18,522 nucleotides of DNA from Fen-999 sp035654135 (GTDB lineage Bacteria; Pseudomonadota; Gammaproteobacteria; Burkholderiales; Rhodocyclaceae), in contig DASRXN010000008.1 in assembly GCA_035654135.1 (NCBI GenBank), positions 1 to 18,522 on the forward strand, in the 5' to 3' direction. Every line of letters starts with the position of its first letter. The stretch's first letter is position 1. Under the pieces are notes generated by a model, which worked only from the letters and a program-made list of their open reading frames with translations, searched no databases and had not been told where the DNA came from. Positions 1 through 7,807 of the stretch are shown piece by piece. A program made the position numbers and the translations under genes.

Positions 1-127
1 TGGCCGTTCCCGACGGGTTCGCGTCCGTCCTGATCGGCGAGCGGGAAATCCCCAAAAGGGCGGCGGTGGCTCTTGAGTTGCCGTTGCCCGGTTTTCCGAT
101 CCGGAATGCGGGGCTCCCTTCAAGGCT
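1..127. other. Left-edge stretch, coding status undetermined
   Basis: This stretch lies before the terminator at 128. On the plus strand the frame starting at base 3 is open to a TAG at 144-146, and its third codon positions are GC-rich, so it could be the last 40-odd codons of a gene entering from the left. I do not recognise the peptide, and its stop would fall inside the terminator stem, which is unusual. Another plus frame stops early, with a TGA at 31-33. A minus-strand frame is also open. The safest reading is the 3' end or trailer of a plus-strand transcription unit outside the window. Confidence 0.2.
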
Positions 128-160
128 CGGCGGCTGCATGATGTAGCCGCCGTTTTTATT
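128..160 (+). terminator. Intrinsic (rho-independent) terminator
   Basis: CGGCGGCT (128-135) pairs perfectly with AGCCGCCG (145-152). A G-U pair and two further pairs can extend the stem inward to a 3-base loop at 139-141. A T-tract (TTTTTATTT) follows directly at 153-161 on the plus strand. On the minus strand no T-run follows the hairpin, so it should stop transcription coming from the left. It does not look like the terminator of the aminotransferase gene that ends at 184 on the other strand. Confidence 0.8.
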
Positions 161-183
161 TCCGGTCGCCCGTTTCCCTTCGA

Positions 184-1350
184 CTACTTGGCGGCACGGA
201 AATAGCGTTCCATTCTCACCAGTCCTTCCTCGATCCGCTCGCGTGCCACGGTGTAGGCGAAGCGCATATGCCCTTCCGGGCGGAAGCTGCCGAAATCGAG
301 CCCCGGCGTCGCTGCAACGCCCGCGTTGCTGACGAGTTGCTCCGCCAGGGTGAAGCTGTCGGGGGCCAGTCGCGACGAATCGGCATAGACATAGAAGGCT
401 CCTTGCGGCTCAGTCTTGATTTCGAAGCCGAGTGCCTGCAGGCCGGGCAATAACGTATCGCGGCGACGTTGAAACTTCACCCGCCGGGCTTCCAGAATCT
501 CCAGGGTGTTCGGTTTGAAGGCCGCCAGCGCCGCGTGTTGCGCCGGCGCCGATGGCGAGATGAAAAGGTTCTGGGCGAGCTTCTCGATGTCGCGGACGCA
601 GCGCTGTGGGGCAACCAGCCAGCCGAGGCGCCAGCCGGTCATGCCGAAGTACTTCGAGAAGCTGTTGATGACGAAGATGTCGTCGCCGAGCGCCAGTGCG
701 GTCTCGGCGTCAAAGCCGTAAGTGAGGCCATGGTATATCTCGTCCACCAGCAGGCTGCCGTCGCGCTCGTGCACCACCTGACGCAGCGCGGCAAGTTGAG
801 ATAGGTTCAGCAGCGTGCCGGTCGGATTGGCCGGAGTGGCAACCAAAAGGGCACGAGTGCGCGGCGACCAGTGTGCGGCTACCTGTTCGGCCGTCGGCTG
901 ATATGCGGTTGAGGCATCGACTGGAATCGCCTTCGCGCGGCCTTCGAAGGTGCGCACGAAATGCCGGTTGCAGGGGTAGCCCGGATCGGCCAGCAATACC
1001 TCATCGCCCGGATCGATCAGCACGCCCAGAGCGAGCAACAGGGCGCCGGAAGCACCGGCGGTGACGACAATCCGTTCGGGCGGAACACTGACGCGGTAGC
1101 GATCTTTGTAGAAGGAGGCGATCGCCTCACGCAACTGCGGCAGGCCAAGGGCGTGGGTGTAATGAACCTGACCGGTGGCGATGAAACGCTGGGCGGCCTC
1201 GATAACCGGCTGCGGTGTCGGGAAATCGGGCTCGCCCACTTCCATATGGACGATGTCGCGGCCTTGCGCTTCGAGCGCGTTGGCCCTGGCCATGAGTTCC
1301 ATGACATGGAAGGGTTCGATTCCTTCCATGCGCTTCGCGATCCGCGTCAT
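184..1350 (-). CDS. PLP-dependent class I/II aminotransferase
   Basis: This is a 388-residue pyridoxal-phosphate aminotransferase of fold type I, the usual length for the family. It transfers an amino group between an amino acid and a 2-oxoacid in the cytoplasm. Visible landmarks are NPTG at residues 175-178, the DEIY motif at 203-206 (Asp and Tyr contact the cofactor), the Schiff-base lysine in NSFSK (K233), the phosphate-binding Arg in the GWRLGW segment (R241), and the substrate carboxylate-binding arginine candidate R363. It resembles the aspartate/alanine aminotransferase group, but the exact amino donor cannot be read from sequence. It starts 25 bases after the stop of pckG on the same strand, with no promoter or strong Shine-Dalgarno visible in the gap, so it is probably co-transcribed with pckG. 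An alternative in-frame ATG lies at 1329. Confidence 0.93.
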   Translation of the reverse strand: MTRIAKRMEGIEPFHVMELMARANALEAQGRDIVHMEVGEPDFPTPQPVIEAAQRFIATGQVHYTHALGLPQLREAIASFYKDRYRVSVPPERIVVTAGASGALLLALGVLIDPGDEVLLADPGYPCNRHFVRTFEGRAKAIPVDASTAYQPTAEQVAAHWSPRTRALLVATPANPTGTLLNLSQLAALRQVVHERDGSLLVDEIYHGLTYGFDAETALALGDDIFVINSFSKYFGMTGWRLGWLVAPQRCVRDIEKLAQNLFISPSAPAQHAALAAFKPNTLEILEARRVKFQRRRDTLLPGLQALGFEIKTEPQGAFYVYADSSRLAPDSFTLAEQLVSNAGVAATPGLDFGSFRPEGHMRFAYTVARERIEEGLVRMERYFRAAK

Positions 1351-1375
1351 CGCGGCGTACCGCCGTGACTGACTA

Positions 1376-3208
1376 TCAGTCGACCAAAGCGAGCTCGAAC
1401 AGATCGCGCTTCAGCGCCAGCTGCCGCGGCAGGCGCTCGCCCATCTTGTCGAACCATTCCTTGTGACCGGCCAGTTCCGTTTTCCAGGCCTCGGTATCGA
1501 CCTTGGTCAAGGCGTCGAATTCGGCCTCCGTGATGTCGAGCCCACCCCAGTCGATGTCGGCGAAGCGCGGCATCCAGCCGAGTGACGTTTCCCGTGCCGG
1601 TACGCGGCCCTTGACGCGATCGACGATCCACTTGAGGACGCGCATGTTCTCGCCGAAGCCAGGCCACATGAAATTGCCCTGCTCGTCCATGCGGAACCAA
1701 TTGACGCAGAAAATGCGTGGTGTGTGCTCGACGGCGTGTCCCATCTTCAGCCAGTGGTTGAAGTAGTCGCCCATGTGATAGCCGCAGAAGGGCAGCATGG
1801 CGAATGGGTCGCGGCGCACCACACCCTGCGCGCCGAAGGCGGCGGCAGTGGTTTCCGAGCCGAGCGTCGCTGCCATGTAGACGCCGAAGTTCCAGTTGAA
1901 GGCTTCGTAAACCAGCGGTACGGTGGTTGCCCGGCGGCCGCCGAAAATGAACGCCGAGATCGGCACGCCCGACGGGCGCTCCCAGTCAGGATCGATCGAT
2001 GGGCACTGGGATGCCGGCGCGGTGAAGCGGGCATTCGGGTGTGCCGCCTTGCGGCCGGTCTTGCCATCCGCCGGCGTCCAGTCCTTGCCCTGCCAATCGA
2101 TGCAGTGCGCTGGCGGCTCCTTGGTCATGCCTTCCCACCAGACGTCGCCATCGTCGGTCAGAGCGACGTTGGTGTAGATGATGTTGTCCTTCAGCGTTGC
2201 CATGGCGTTGAAGTTGGTCTTCTCGCTGGTGCCAGGCGCGACGCCGAAGTAGCCCGCCTCGGGGTTGATCGCGTAGAAGCGGCCGTCGGGCCCGGGCTTG
2301 ATCCAGGCGATGTCGTCGCCGACGGTGGTGACCTTCCAGCCGCTGAAGCTTTGCGGCGGGATCAGCATTGCAAAATTGGTCTTGCCGCAGGCGGACGGAA
2401 AGGCGGCGGCGACATAGGACTTCTCGCCCTGTGGCGATTCGACGCCGAGGATCAGCATGTGTTCGGCCAGCCAGCCTTCGTCGCGGGCCATGGTCGAGGC
2501 AATGCGCAGGGCCAGACACTTCTTGCCCAGGAGCGCGTTGCCGCCGTAGCCGGAACCGTAGGACCAGATCTCCCGCGTCTCGGGGAAATGGACTATGTAC
2601 TTGGTGGTCGGGTTGCACGGCCACTTCGAGTCGGCCTGGCCCGGTTCCAGCGGCGCGCCTACCGAGTGCAGGCAGGGCACGAACGCGCCGTCCGTGCCCA
2701 TGACGTCATACACGGCTTTGCCCATGCGGGTCATGGTGCGCATGTTGACGACCACATAGGCCGAGTCGGTGATCTCGACGCCGATCTGTGCGATCGGCGA
2801 ACCCAGCGGACCCATGCTGAAGGGGATGATGTACATGGTGCGACCGCGCATAGAGCCCTTGAACAGGCCGGTCAGGGTTTCCTTCATTTTCGCCGGAGAT
2901 TCCCAGTTGTTGGTCGGGCCGGCGTCTTCCTGCCTTTCGGCGCAGATGTAGGTGCGGTCTTCGACGCGTGCGACATCGGACGGATCGGAGCAGGCCAGGT
3001 AGGAATTGGGCCGCTTGGCGGGGTTGAGCTTAACGAAGGTGCCGGCCTCGACCATTTGCGCGCAAAGGCGGTCGTACTCGGCCTGAGAGCCATCGCACCA
3101 GACGATGCTCCGGGGCTGCGTGAGTGCCGCCACTTCGGCAACCCAGGACTTCAGTTTGGCGTGCTTGACGTATTCGGGCGCGTCGGCGCCGGAGATGGCT
3201 TGGCTCAT
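1376..3208 (-). CDS. pckG: Phosphoenolpyruvate carboxykinase (GTP)
   Basis: This 610-residue GTP-dependent PEP carboxykinase has the typical length of the family. It converts oxaloacetate plus GTP to PEP, CO2 and GDP, the committing step of gluconeogenesis from C4 acids. The P-loop FPSACGKTN lies at residues 270-278 with the hyper-reactive active-site cysteine C274. The kinase-2 motif VGDDIAW is at 296-302, NPEAGYFGVAPGTS at 315-328, and the guanine-side FIFGGRRA at 420-427. The frame extends to another ATG at 3304, but I chose 3208 because it has a Shine-Dalgarno (GGAG, 5 bases upstream), matches the family N-terminus, and leaves a promoter region for the divergent maeB gene. A downstream aminotransferase probably shares its transcript. 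Confidence 0.96.
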   Translation of the reverse strand: MSQAISGADAPEYVKHAKLKSWVAEVAALTQPRSIVWCDGSQAEYDRLCAQMVEAGTFVKLNPAKRPNSYLACSDPSDVARVEDRTYICAERQEDAGPTNNWESPAKMKETLTGLFKGSMRGRTMYIIPFSMGPLGSPIAQIGVEITDSAYVVVNMRTMTRMGKAVYDVMGTDGAFVPCLHSVGAPLEPGQADSKWPCNPTTKYIVHFPETREIWSYGSGYGGNALLGKKCLALRIASTMARDEGWLAEHMLILGVESPQGEKSYVAAAFPSACGKTNFAMLIPPQSFSGWKVTTVGDDIAWIKPGPDGRFYAINPEAGYFGVAPGTSEKTNFNAMATLKDNIIYTNVALTDDGDVWWEGMTKEPPAHCIDWQGKDWTPADGKTGRKAAHPNARFTAPASQCPSIDPDWERPSGVPISAFIFGGRRATTVPLVYEAFNWNFGVYMAATLGSETTAAAFGAQGVVRRDPFAMLPFCGYHMGDYFNHWLKMGHAVEHTPRIFCVNWFRMDEQGNFMWPGFGENMRVLKWIVDRVKGRVPARETSLGWMPRFADIDWGGLDITEAEFDALTKVDTEAWKTELAGHKEWFDKMGERLPRQLALKRDLFELALVD

Positions 3209-3302
3209 GTTTTCTCCGTCAGGGAGCGGGATTGGCAGGCTGGGGGATTGTGCCCGGAATTGTGCCACAATCGCCCCGGGTGCCAAGAAAGGAAGCTTAT
3301 TC
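3209..3302. promoter_or_regulatory. Divergent pckG/maeB promoter with palindrome
   Basis: The 94-base gap contains ATTGTG-C-CACAAT, a perfect 13-base palindrome at 3259-3271, and a further ATTGTG copy at 3247-3252. On the plus strand TGC-CACAAT reads as an extended -10 box (hexamer 3266-3271), giving a maeB leader of about 25 bases. On the minus strand TGG-CACAAT reads the same way (hexamer at 3264-3259) and would start the pckG message with a leader of about 45 bases. I see no good -35 box for either, which fits an extended -10 or activator-dependent promoter. The palindrome could instead be a regulator's operator. The motif is directly visible; its function is inferred. Confidence 0.45.
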
Positions 3303-5591
3303 ATGGATGAAAGATTTCGCGCCGCCGCCCTGGACTACCACCGGCTGCCCAAGCCAGGCAAGATCTCAGTCACGCCGACCAAGGCGCTGACCAATCAGAA
3401 CGACCTTTCCCTCGCCTATTCGCCGGGCGTTGCCGCAGCCTGCGACGAAATCGTCGCCGACCCGGCGAATGCCTACAAATACACATCTCGCGGCAATCTG
3501 GTCGCGGTCGTCAGCAACGGCACGGCCGTGCTCGGGCTGGGAAACATCGGCCCGCTGGCCGGCAAGCCGGTGATGGAAGGCAAGGGCGTGCTGTTCAAGA
3601 AGTTCGCCGGCATCGATGTTTTCGACATCGAGATCAACGAGCTCGACCCCGACAAGCTGGTGGACATCATTGCTGCGCTCGAACCGACCTTCGGCGGCAT
3701 CAACCTTGAGGACATCAAGGCGCCCGAGTGCTTCTACGTCGAGTCCAAGCTGCGCGAGCGCATGAAGATCCCGGTGTTCCACGACGACCAGCATGGCACC
3801 GCCATCATCACCGCTGCCGCCGTGCTCAACGGCCTGCGCGTGGTCGGCAAGGATATCGGCGAGGTCAAGCTGGTGTGTTCCGGCGCTGGTGCTGCCGCCA
3901 TCGCCTGCCTGGACCTGCTGGTGAGTGTCGGTCTCGACCGCAAGAATGTCTATGCGGTGGATAGCAAGGGCGTCATTCATACCGGTCGGGAGAAGCTTGA
4001 TCCGTCCAAGCAGCGCTATGCGCAGGAAACCGGCGCCCGCACACTGGCCGACATCATGCCTGGCGCCGACGTTTTTCTGGGACTGTCGACCAAGGGTGTG
4101 CTGAAACCGGAGATGGTCGCGACCATGGCGCCCGATCCGCTGATCCTGGCCATGGCCAACCCCGATCCGGAAATCCTGCCCGAGGACGCCAAGGCAGTGC
4201 GGCCGGACGCGATCATCGGCACCGGCCGTTCGGACTACCCGAACCAGGTCAACAACGTTTTGTGTTTCCCGTTCATGTTTCGTGGTGCGCTCGACGTCGG
4301 CGCCACCACCATCAACGAGGCGATGAAGATTGCGGCGGTGAAGGCGATCGCTGAATTGGCACACGCCGAACAATCGGAAGTGGTGACCGCCGCCTACGGC
4401 AAGGAAGAACTAGCCTTTGGCCCTGAGTACCTGATTCCCAAGCCGTTCGATCCGCGCCTGATCATGAAGGTGGCGCCAGCGGTGGCCCAGGCGGCCATGG
4501 AGTCAGGCGTGGCGACACGCCCTATCGCCGATATGGCGGCCTACCGGCAGCAGCTAAACGAATTCGTCTATCACACCGGTCTGCTGATGCGCCCGGTGTT
4601 CGCGGCGGCCAAGAGGAATCCCGCACGCATCGTCTTCTGCGAGGGCGAGGATGATCGCATCCTTCGGGCAGTGCAGACCGTCGTCGACGAGGGCCTGGCC
4701 AAGCCCATCGTGATCGGCCGTCCGCAGGTCGTGGCAACGCGCATCGAAAAGGACGGCTTGCGTATCAGGGCGGACCAGCATTTCGAACTGGTCAACCCGG
4801 ATTCCGATCCCCGCTACAAGGATCTCTGGCAGGATTACTACCAGCTCACCTGCCGCAAGGGCATCGGTGTCGAATATGCCAAGAGGGAAATGCGGCGGCG
4901 CACGACACTGATCGGCGCCATGCTGGTGCGCCACGGCTACGCCGACGCGATGCTCTGCGGCACCTTCGGCCGTCATGCCCTGCACCTCAAGTACATCGCC
5001 GAGGTGATCGGCCGGCGGCCGGGCGTGGACAGCTTCCACGCCATGAACATGATCATTCTGCCTAGCCGTACCCTGTTCATCGGCGACACCTACGTCAATT
5101 ACGATCCCACGGCCGAACAGCTGGCCGAGATGACGATACTGGCCGCCGAGGAAGTGCGCCGCTTCGGCCTGACGCCGAAGGTGGCCCTGCTGTCGCATTC
5201 CAGCTTCGGCACGGACGATACGCCGACGGCCCTCAAGATGCGCCGTGCTCTCGACCTCATCACCGAACGGGCGCCGCAGCTGGAGGTCGATGGCGAAATG
5301 CACGGCGACGCCGCCTTGTCGGAAGATATTCGCCATCAGGTTTTCCCGCCGTCGCGTCTCAAGGGCGCGGCCAACCTGCTGGTGATGCCGACTCTGGACG
5401 CCGCCAATATCGCCTTCAATCTCCTCAAGACCGCCGCCGGCGACGGCTTCACGGTCGGCCCGATACTGCTGGGCGCGGCACGGCCGGTGCATATCCTGAC
5501 TCCCACGGCGACGGTGCGCCGCATCGTCAATGTCACCGCCCTGCTGTCGGTGGAGGTCGCCCAGGAACGGCAGGCACGGCTGGCACAATAA
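3303..5591 (+). CDS. maeB: NADP-dependent malic enzyme (MaeB type)
   Basis: This 762-residue protein has the two-part MaeB layout: an N-terminal malic enzyme (about 1-430) fused to a phosphotransacetylase-like domain (about 435-760). It decarboxylates malate to pyruvate and CO2 with reduction of NADP. Landmarks are SLAYSPGVAAAC at 36-47, the catalytic lysine region MEGKGVLFKK (91-100), metal-binding acidic residues in LEDI (135-138) and HDDQHGTA (160-167), and the dinucleotide motif SGAGAAA (193-199). In characterised MaeB proteins the C-terminal domain is not a transacetylase but binds acetyl-CoA for allosteric inhibition. The ATG at 3303 has AGGAAG about 7 bases upstream and the classical N-terminus. 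The same open frame continues upstream into pckG, but that part is antisense shadow. The gene overlaps the next one by one base. Confidence 0.95.
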   Translation: MDERFRAAALDYHRLPKPGKISVTPTKALTNQNDLSLAYSPGVAAACDEIVADPANAYKYTSRGNLVAVVSNGTAVLGLGNIGPLAGKPVMEGKGVLFKKFAGIDVFDIEINELDPDKLVDIIAALEPTFGGINLEDIKAPECFYVESKLRERMKIPVFHDDQHGTAIITAAAVLNGLRVVGKDIGEVKLVCSGAGAAAIACLDLLVSVGLDRKNVYAVDSKGVIHTGREKLDPSKQRYAQETGARTLADIMPGADVFLGLSTKGVLKPEMVATMAPDPLILAMANPDPEILPEDAKAVRPDAIIGTGRSDYPNQVNNVLCFPFMFRGALDVGATTINEAMKIAAVKAIAELAHAEQSEVVTAAYGKEELAFGPEYLIPKPFDPRLIMKVAPAVAQAAMESGVATRPIADMAAYRQQLNEFVYHTGLLMRPVFAAAKRNPARIVFCEGEDDRILRAVQTVVDEGLAKPIVIGRPQVVATRIEKDGLRIRADQHFELVNPDSDPRYKDLWQDYYQLTCRKGIGVEYAKREMRRRTTLIGAMLVRHGYADAMLCGTFGRHALHLKYIAEVIGRRPGVDSFHAMNMIILPSRTLFIGDTYVNYDPTAEQLAEMTILAAEEVRRFGLTPKVALLSHSSFGTDDTPTALKMRRALDLITERAPQLEVDGEMHGDAALSEDIRHQVFPPSRLKGAANLLVMPTLDAANIAFNLLKTAAGDGFTVGPILLGAARPVHILTPTATVRRIVNVTALLSVEVAQERQARLAQ

Positions 5592-6745
5592 TGATGCAAG
5601 GCAACGATACCAGGACCGCCCTGGTGGTGTCGGGCGGCGGTGCGCGCGCCGCCTACGAAGTCGGCGTTCTCAAGGCGCTGCGGGAATTGATGCGGCAGCC
5701 GGAGCGCAGCCCGTTTTCGATCTATTGTGGCCTTTCCGGTGGCGCCATCAATGCCGCCAGTCTGGCGCTGGCTGCCGATGATTTTGGCGCCGGTGTCGAT
5801 GCGCTCACGTCTTTATGGTCTGAAGTGCATGCTGGCGACATCTATCGCGCCGACTCCTTGGGAGTTGCCATTTCCGGGGGGCGCTGGCTGTCGGCGCCAG
5901 TTGTTGGCTGGTTGTTCGGGGCTAGTCCCCGGGCTGTGTTCGACAACGCGCCGTTTGGCCGGTTGCTGTCCCGACACCTGGATTTCAGCCGGTTGGACAA
6001 TGCGATCACCGCCCACGGCCTGCGCGCTCTTAGCGTAACCTGTTCCGGCTATGCCTCCGGCCAATGCGTCAGCTTCTTCCAGGGCCGTGCCGATCTGGAG
6101 CCGTGGCAGCGCGCCCAACGCGTCGGCGCCCATGTCGCGCTGAGCACGGAACACGTCATGGCCTCGATGGCCGTCCCCTTCATGTTCCCGGCGGTCAAAC
6201 TGCATCGAGAGTACTTCGGCGACGGCGCCATGCGCGAACTGGCACCGCTGTCACCGGCGATTCGCCTCGGTGCCGAGCGTATTCTGGTCATCAGTACCGG
6301 CCGTATGGCCTCCGGCGAGAGCGACCGTTCGTCCAGCAACCACCACCCTACCCTGGCGGAAACCGCCGGGCATGTGCTGTCCGGTATCTATGCGGATTGC
6401 CTTTCGGCCGACATCGAACGGATGGGTCAGGTGAATCGCCTGGTGGCGCGCATACCGAGAGATGTCCGGCAGCGGGAAAAATTGCCCTGGCGACCCATCG
6501 AATTGATGGTCATCGAGCCCTCCGAACGACTGGATCTCATGGCCGCCCACCATGTGCGCGACCTTCCCTGGGCGGTGCGAGCCCTGTTGCGCGGCATCGG
6601 CACACGCGGCAACGGCGCCCTGGCCAGCTATCTGCTGTTCGAGGCGGCCTATACGGAGAAATTGATCGACCTCGGCTACCGGGACGCCATGTCGCGTCGG
6701 GGTGAAATCGCCACTTTCCTCGATCTTGATCTCGATAAAACTTGA
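5591..6745 (+). CDS. Patatin-like phospholipase family protein
   Basis: This 384-residue patatin-fold protein is predicted to hydrolyse acyl esters of phospholipids or related lipids with a Ser-Asp dyad. The oxyanion-hole motif SGGGARAAYEVGVL begins at residue 14, the nucleophile elbow GLSGG carries S49, and the catalytic aspartate is D211 in GDGA. The conserved ASMAVPFMFPAV segment lies at 191-202. No signal peptide is visible, so it is probably cytoplasmic or associated with the inner membrane; this is inferred. Its ATG overlaps the maeB TAA by one base and is followed at once by a second ATG at 5594. No independent Shine-Dalgarno is evident, so it is likely translationally coupled to maeB. 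The substrate is unknown. Confidence 0.9.
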   Translation: MMQGNDTRTALVVSGGGARAAYEVGVLKALRELMRQPERSPFSIYCGLSGGAINAASLALAADDFGAGVDALTSLWSEVHAGDIYRADSLGVAISGGRWLSAPVVGWLFGASPRAVFDNAPFGRLLSRHLDFSRLDNAITAHGLRALSVTCSGYASGQCVSFFQGRADLEPWQRAQRVGAHVALSTEHVMASMAVPFMFPAVKLHREYFGDGAMRELAPLSPAIRLGAERILVISTGRMASGESDRSSSNHHPTLAETAGHVLSGIYADCLSADIERMGQVNRLVARIPRDVRQREKLPWRPIELMVIEPSERLDLMAAHHVRDLPWAVRALLRGIGTRGNGALASYLLFEAAYTEKLIDLGYRDAMSRRGEIATFLDLDLDKT

Positions 6746-6784
6746 GATTTCGTCGCTATCACCCTTTAGTAATTGGAATTATTG

Positions 6785-6836
6785 CCGATACTCCTGATTG
6801 CAGCCTATCGGTCGGATGTTAGACTAACGATATATT
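6785..6836 (+). promoter_or_regulatory. Inverted repeats and possible promoter before pbpG
   Basis: The 106-base gap before the PBP7-type gene is less GC-rich than its surroundings. It holds an inverted repeat CCGATA (6785-6790)/TATCGG (6806-6811) and a perfect palindrome GTTAG-A-CTAAC (6818-6828). A weak promoter can be drawn with -35 TTGCAG (6798-6803), a 16-base spacer and -10 TAGACT (6820-6825); TATATT at 6831-6836 is another -10 candidate. The palindrome would overlap the first -10 box, where a repressor could act. This is a weak prediction. Confidence 0.3.
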
Positions 6837-6851
6837 GCGGCGGAGGAAGGC

Positions 6852-7799
6852 ATGAAGAGGGTATTAATGCTGCTGCTGGTGTCTGCAGGAATAGCCGTCG
6901 GGCCGATATCCGGCGAGGCGCTGGCAGCAACGAAAAAGAAGGTGGCGGTTACCAAGAAGCACGTCAAGGCCAAGGCCCGGATAGTCAAGCATAAGCACCA
7001 TCATGCTTCATCTTCAGCCGCCCTCGAAGAGACGCGGGATCTGGTTCTCCAGTCGGCTTCCGCACTAGTGGTGGACCAGAGCAGCGGCGCCGTGCTGTTC
7101 GAAAAGAACGCCGGTGCCCAGGTTCCGATCGCCTCGATCACCAAGCTGATGACCGCCATGGTCGCGCTCGACGCGAAGCCCAGTTTAGCGGAAGAGTTGG
7201 CCATCGATGAAGACGACGTCGATATGCTCAAGGGAACGCGCTCCAGGCTCAAGGTGGGCACCCGGCTTAGTCGCGAGGAGATGCTGCGACTCGCCCTGAT
7301 GGCTTCGGAAAACCGCGCCGCGGCGGCTCTCTCCCGCCACTACCCCGGCGGTCGCGAAGCTTTCGTCACGGCCATGAACCGCAAGGCGACGGAACTTGGC
7401 CTGACTGAGACCCGATTCGAGGACCCCACCGGCCTGACGGCAGCCAATGTCTCCAGCGCCCGCGACCTGACCAAGATGGTGGCAGCTGCGCACCAGTACC
7501 CCCTGATCCGCCAGTTTTCCACCACGCCGGAATACGAGGTGAACATCGCCGGCCGGCCGCATTCTTTCCACAATACCAACCACTTGGTGAAGAATGATGG
7601 CTGGGATATCGGCCTGTCCAAGACCGGCTATATCAGCGAAGCCGGCCGATGCCTGGTCATGCAGGCATGGCTGAACAATAAGCCGATGATCATCGTGCTG
7701 CTGGATTCCTGGGGCAAGCTGACACGCGTCGGCGACGCCAACCGCATCAAGCGCTGGGTTGAAAGCGCCTCGTTGCCGCAGCGTCCGTCTGCGGGCTGA
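6852..7799 (+). CDS. pbpG: D-alanyl-D-alanine endopeptidase (PBP7/8-like)
   Basis: This 315-residue serine peptidase of the S11 (low-molecular-weight penicillin-binding protein) family should cleave D-Ala-containing cross-links in periplasmic peptidoglycan. The three penicillin-binding motifs are present: SITK with nucleophile S95 and K98, SEN at 152-154, and KTG at 257-259. A signal peptide covers about residues 1-25 (MKRV, a hydrophobic core, then EALA before the likely cut). It is followed by an unusual Lys/His-rich stretch at about 28-51. There is no long C-terminal domain or amphipathic anchor, which fits the PBP7/8 endopeptidase type better than the DacA/DacC carboxypeptidases. A strong Shine-Dalgarno (GGAGGAAGG) ends just before the ATG. 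The gene ends 8 bases from the convergent regulator gene. Confidence 0.9.
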   Translation: MKRVLMLLLVSAGIAVGPISGEALAATKKKVAVTKKHVKAKARIVKHKHHHASSSAALEETRDLVLQSASALVVDQSSGAVLFEKNAGAQVPIASITKLMTAMVALDAKPSLAEELAIDEDDVDMLKGTRSRLKVGTRLSREEMLRLALMASENRAAAALSRHYPGGREAFVTAMNRKATELGLTETRFEDPTGLTAANVSSARDLTKMVAAAHQYPLIRQFSTTPEYEVNIAGRPHSFHNTNHLVKNDGWDIGLSKTGYISEAGRCLVMQAWLNNKPMIIVLLDSWGKLTRVGDANRIKRWVESASLPQRPSAG

Positions 7800-7807
7800 C
7801 GCCAGGC

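Noticed and set aside
128..157. The left hairpin as terminator of the aminotransferase transcript
   Set aside because: Read on the minus strand, the hairpin is followed by no T-run and is preceded by an A-rich stretch, so it works only on the plus strand.
3209..3304. Longer pckG start at 3304
   Set aside because: It would translate the whole divergent promoter region and the maeB Shine-Dalgarno. The extension does not look like the family N-terminus, while 3208 has a good ribosome site.
1724..3310. Long plus-strand open frame antisense to pckG (over 500 codons)
   Set aside because: pckG on the other strand has complete catalytic motifs. The antisense frame has no recognisable domain and arises from GC-rich codon bias.
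3366..5588. Minus-strand open frames opposite maeB
   Set aside because: They are rich in His, Arg, Gly and Asp with no domain, which is the usual antisense shadow of a GC-rich gene.
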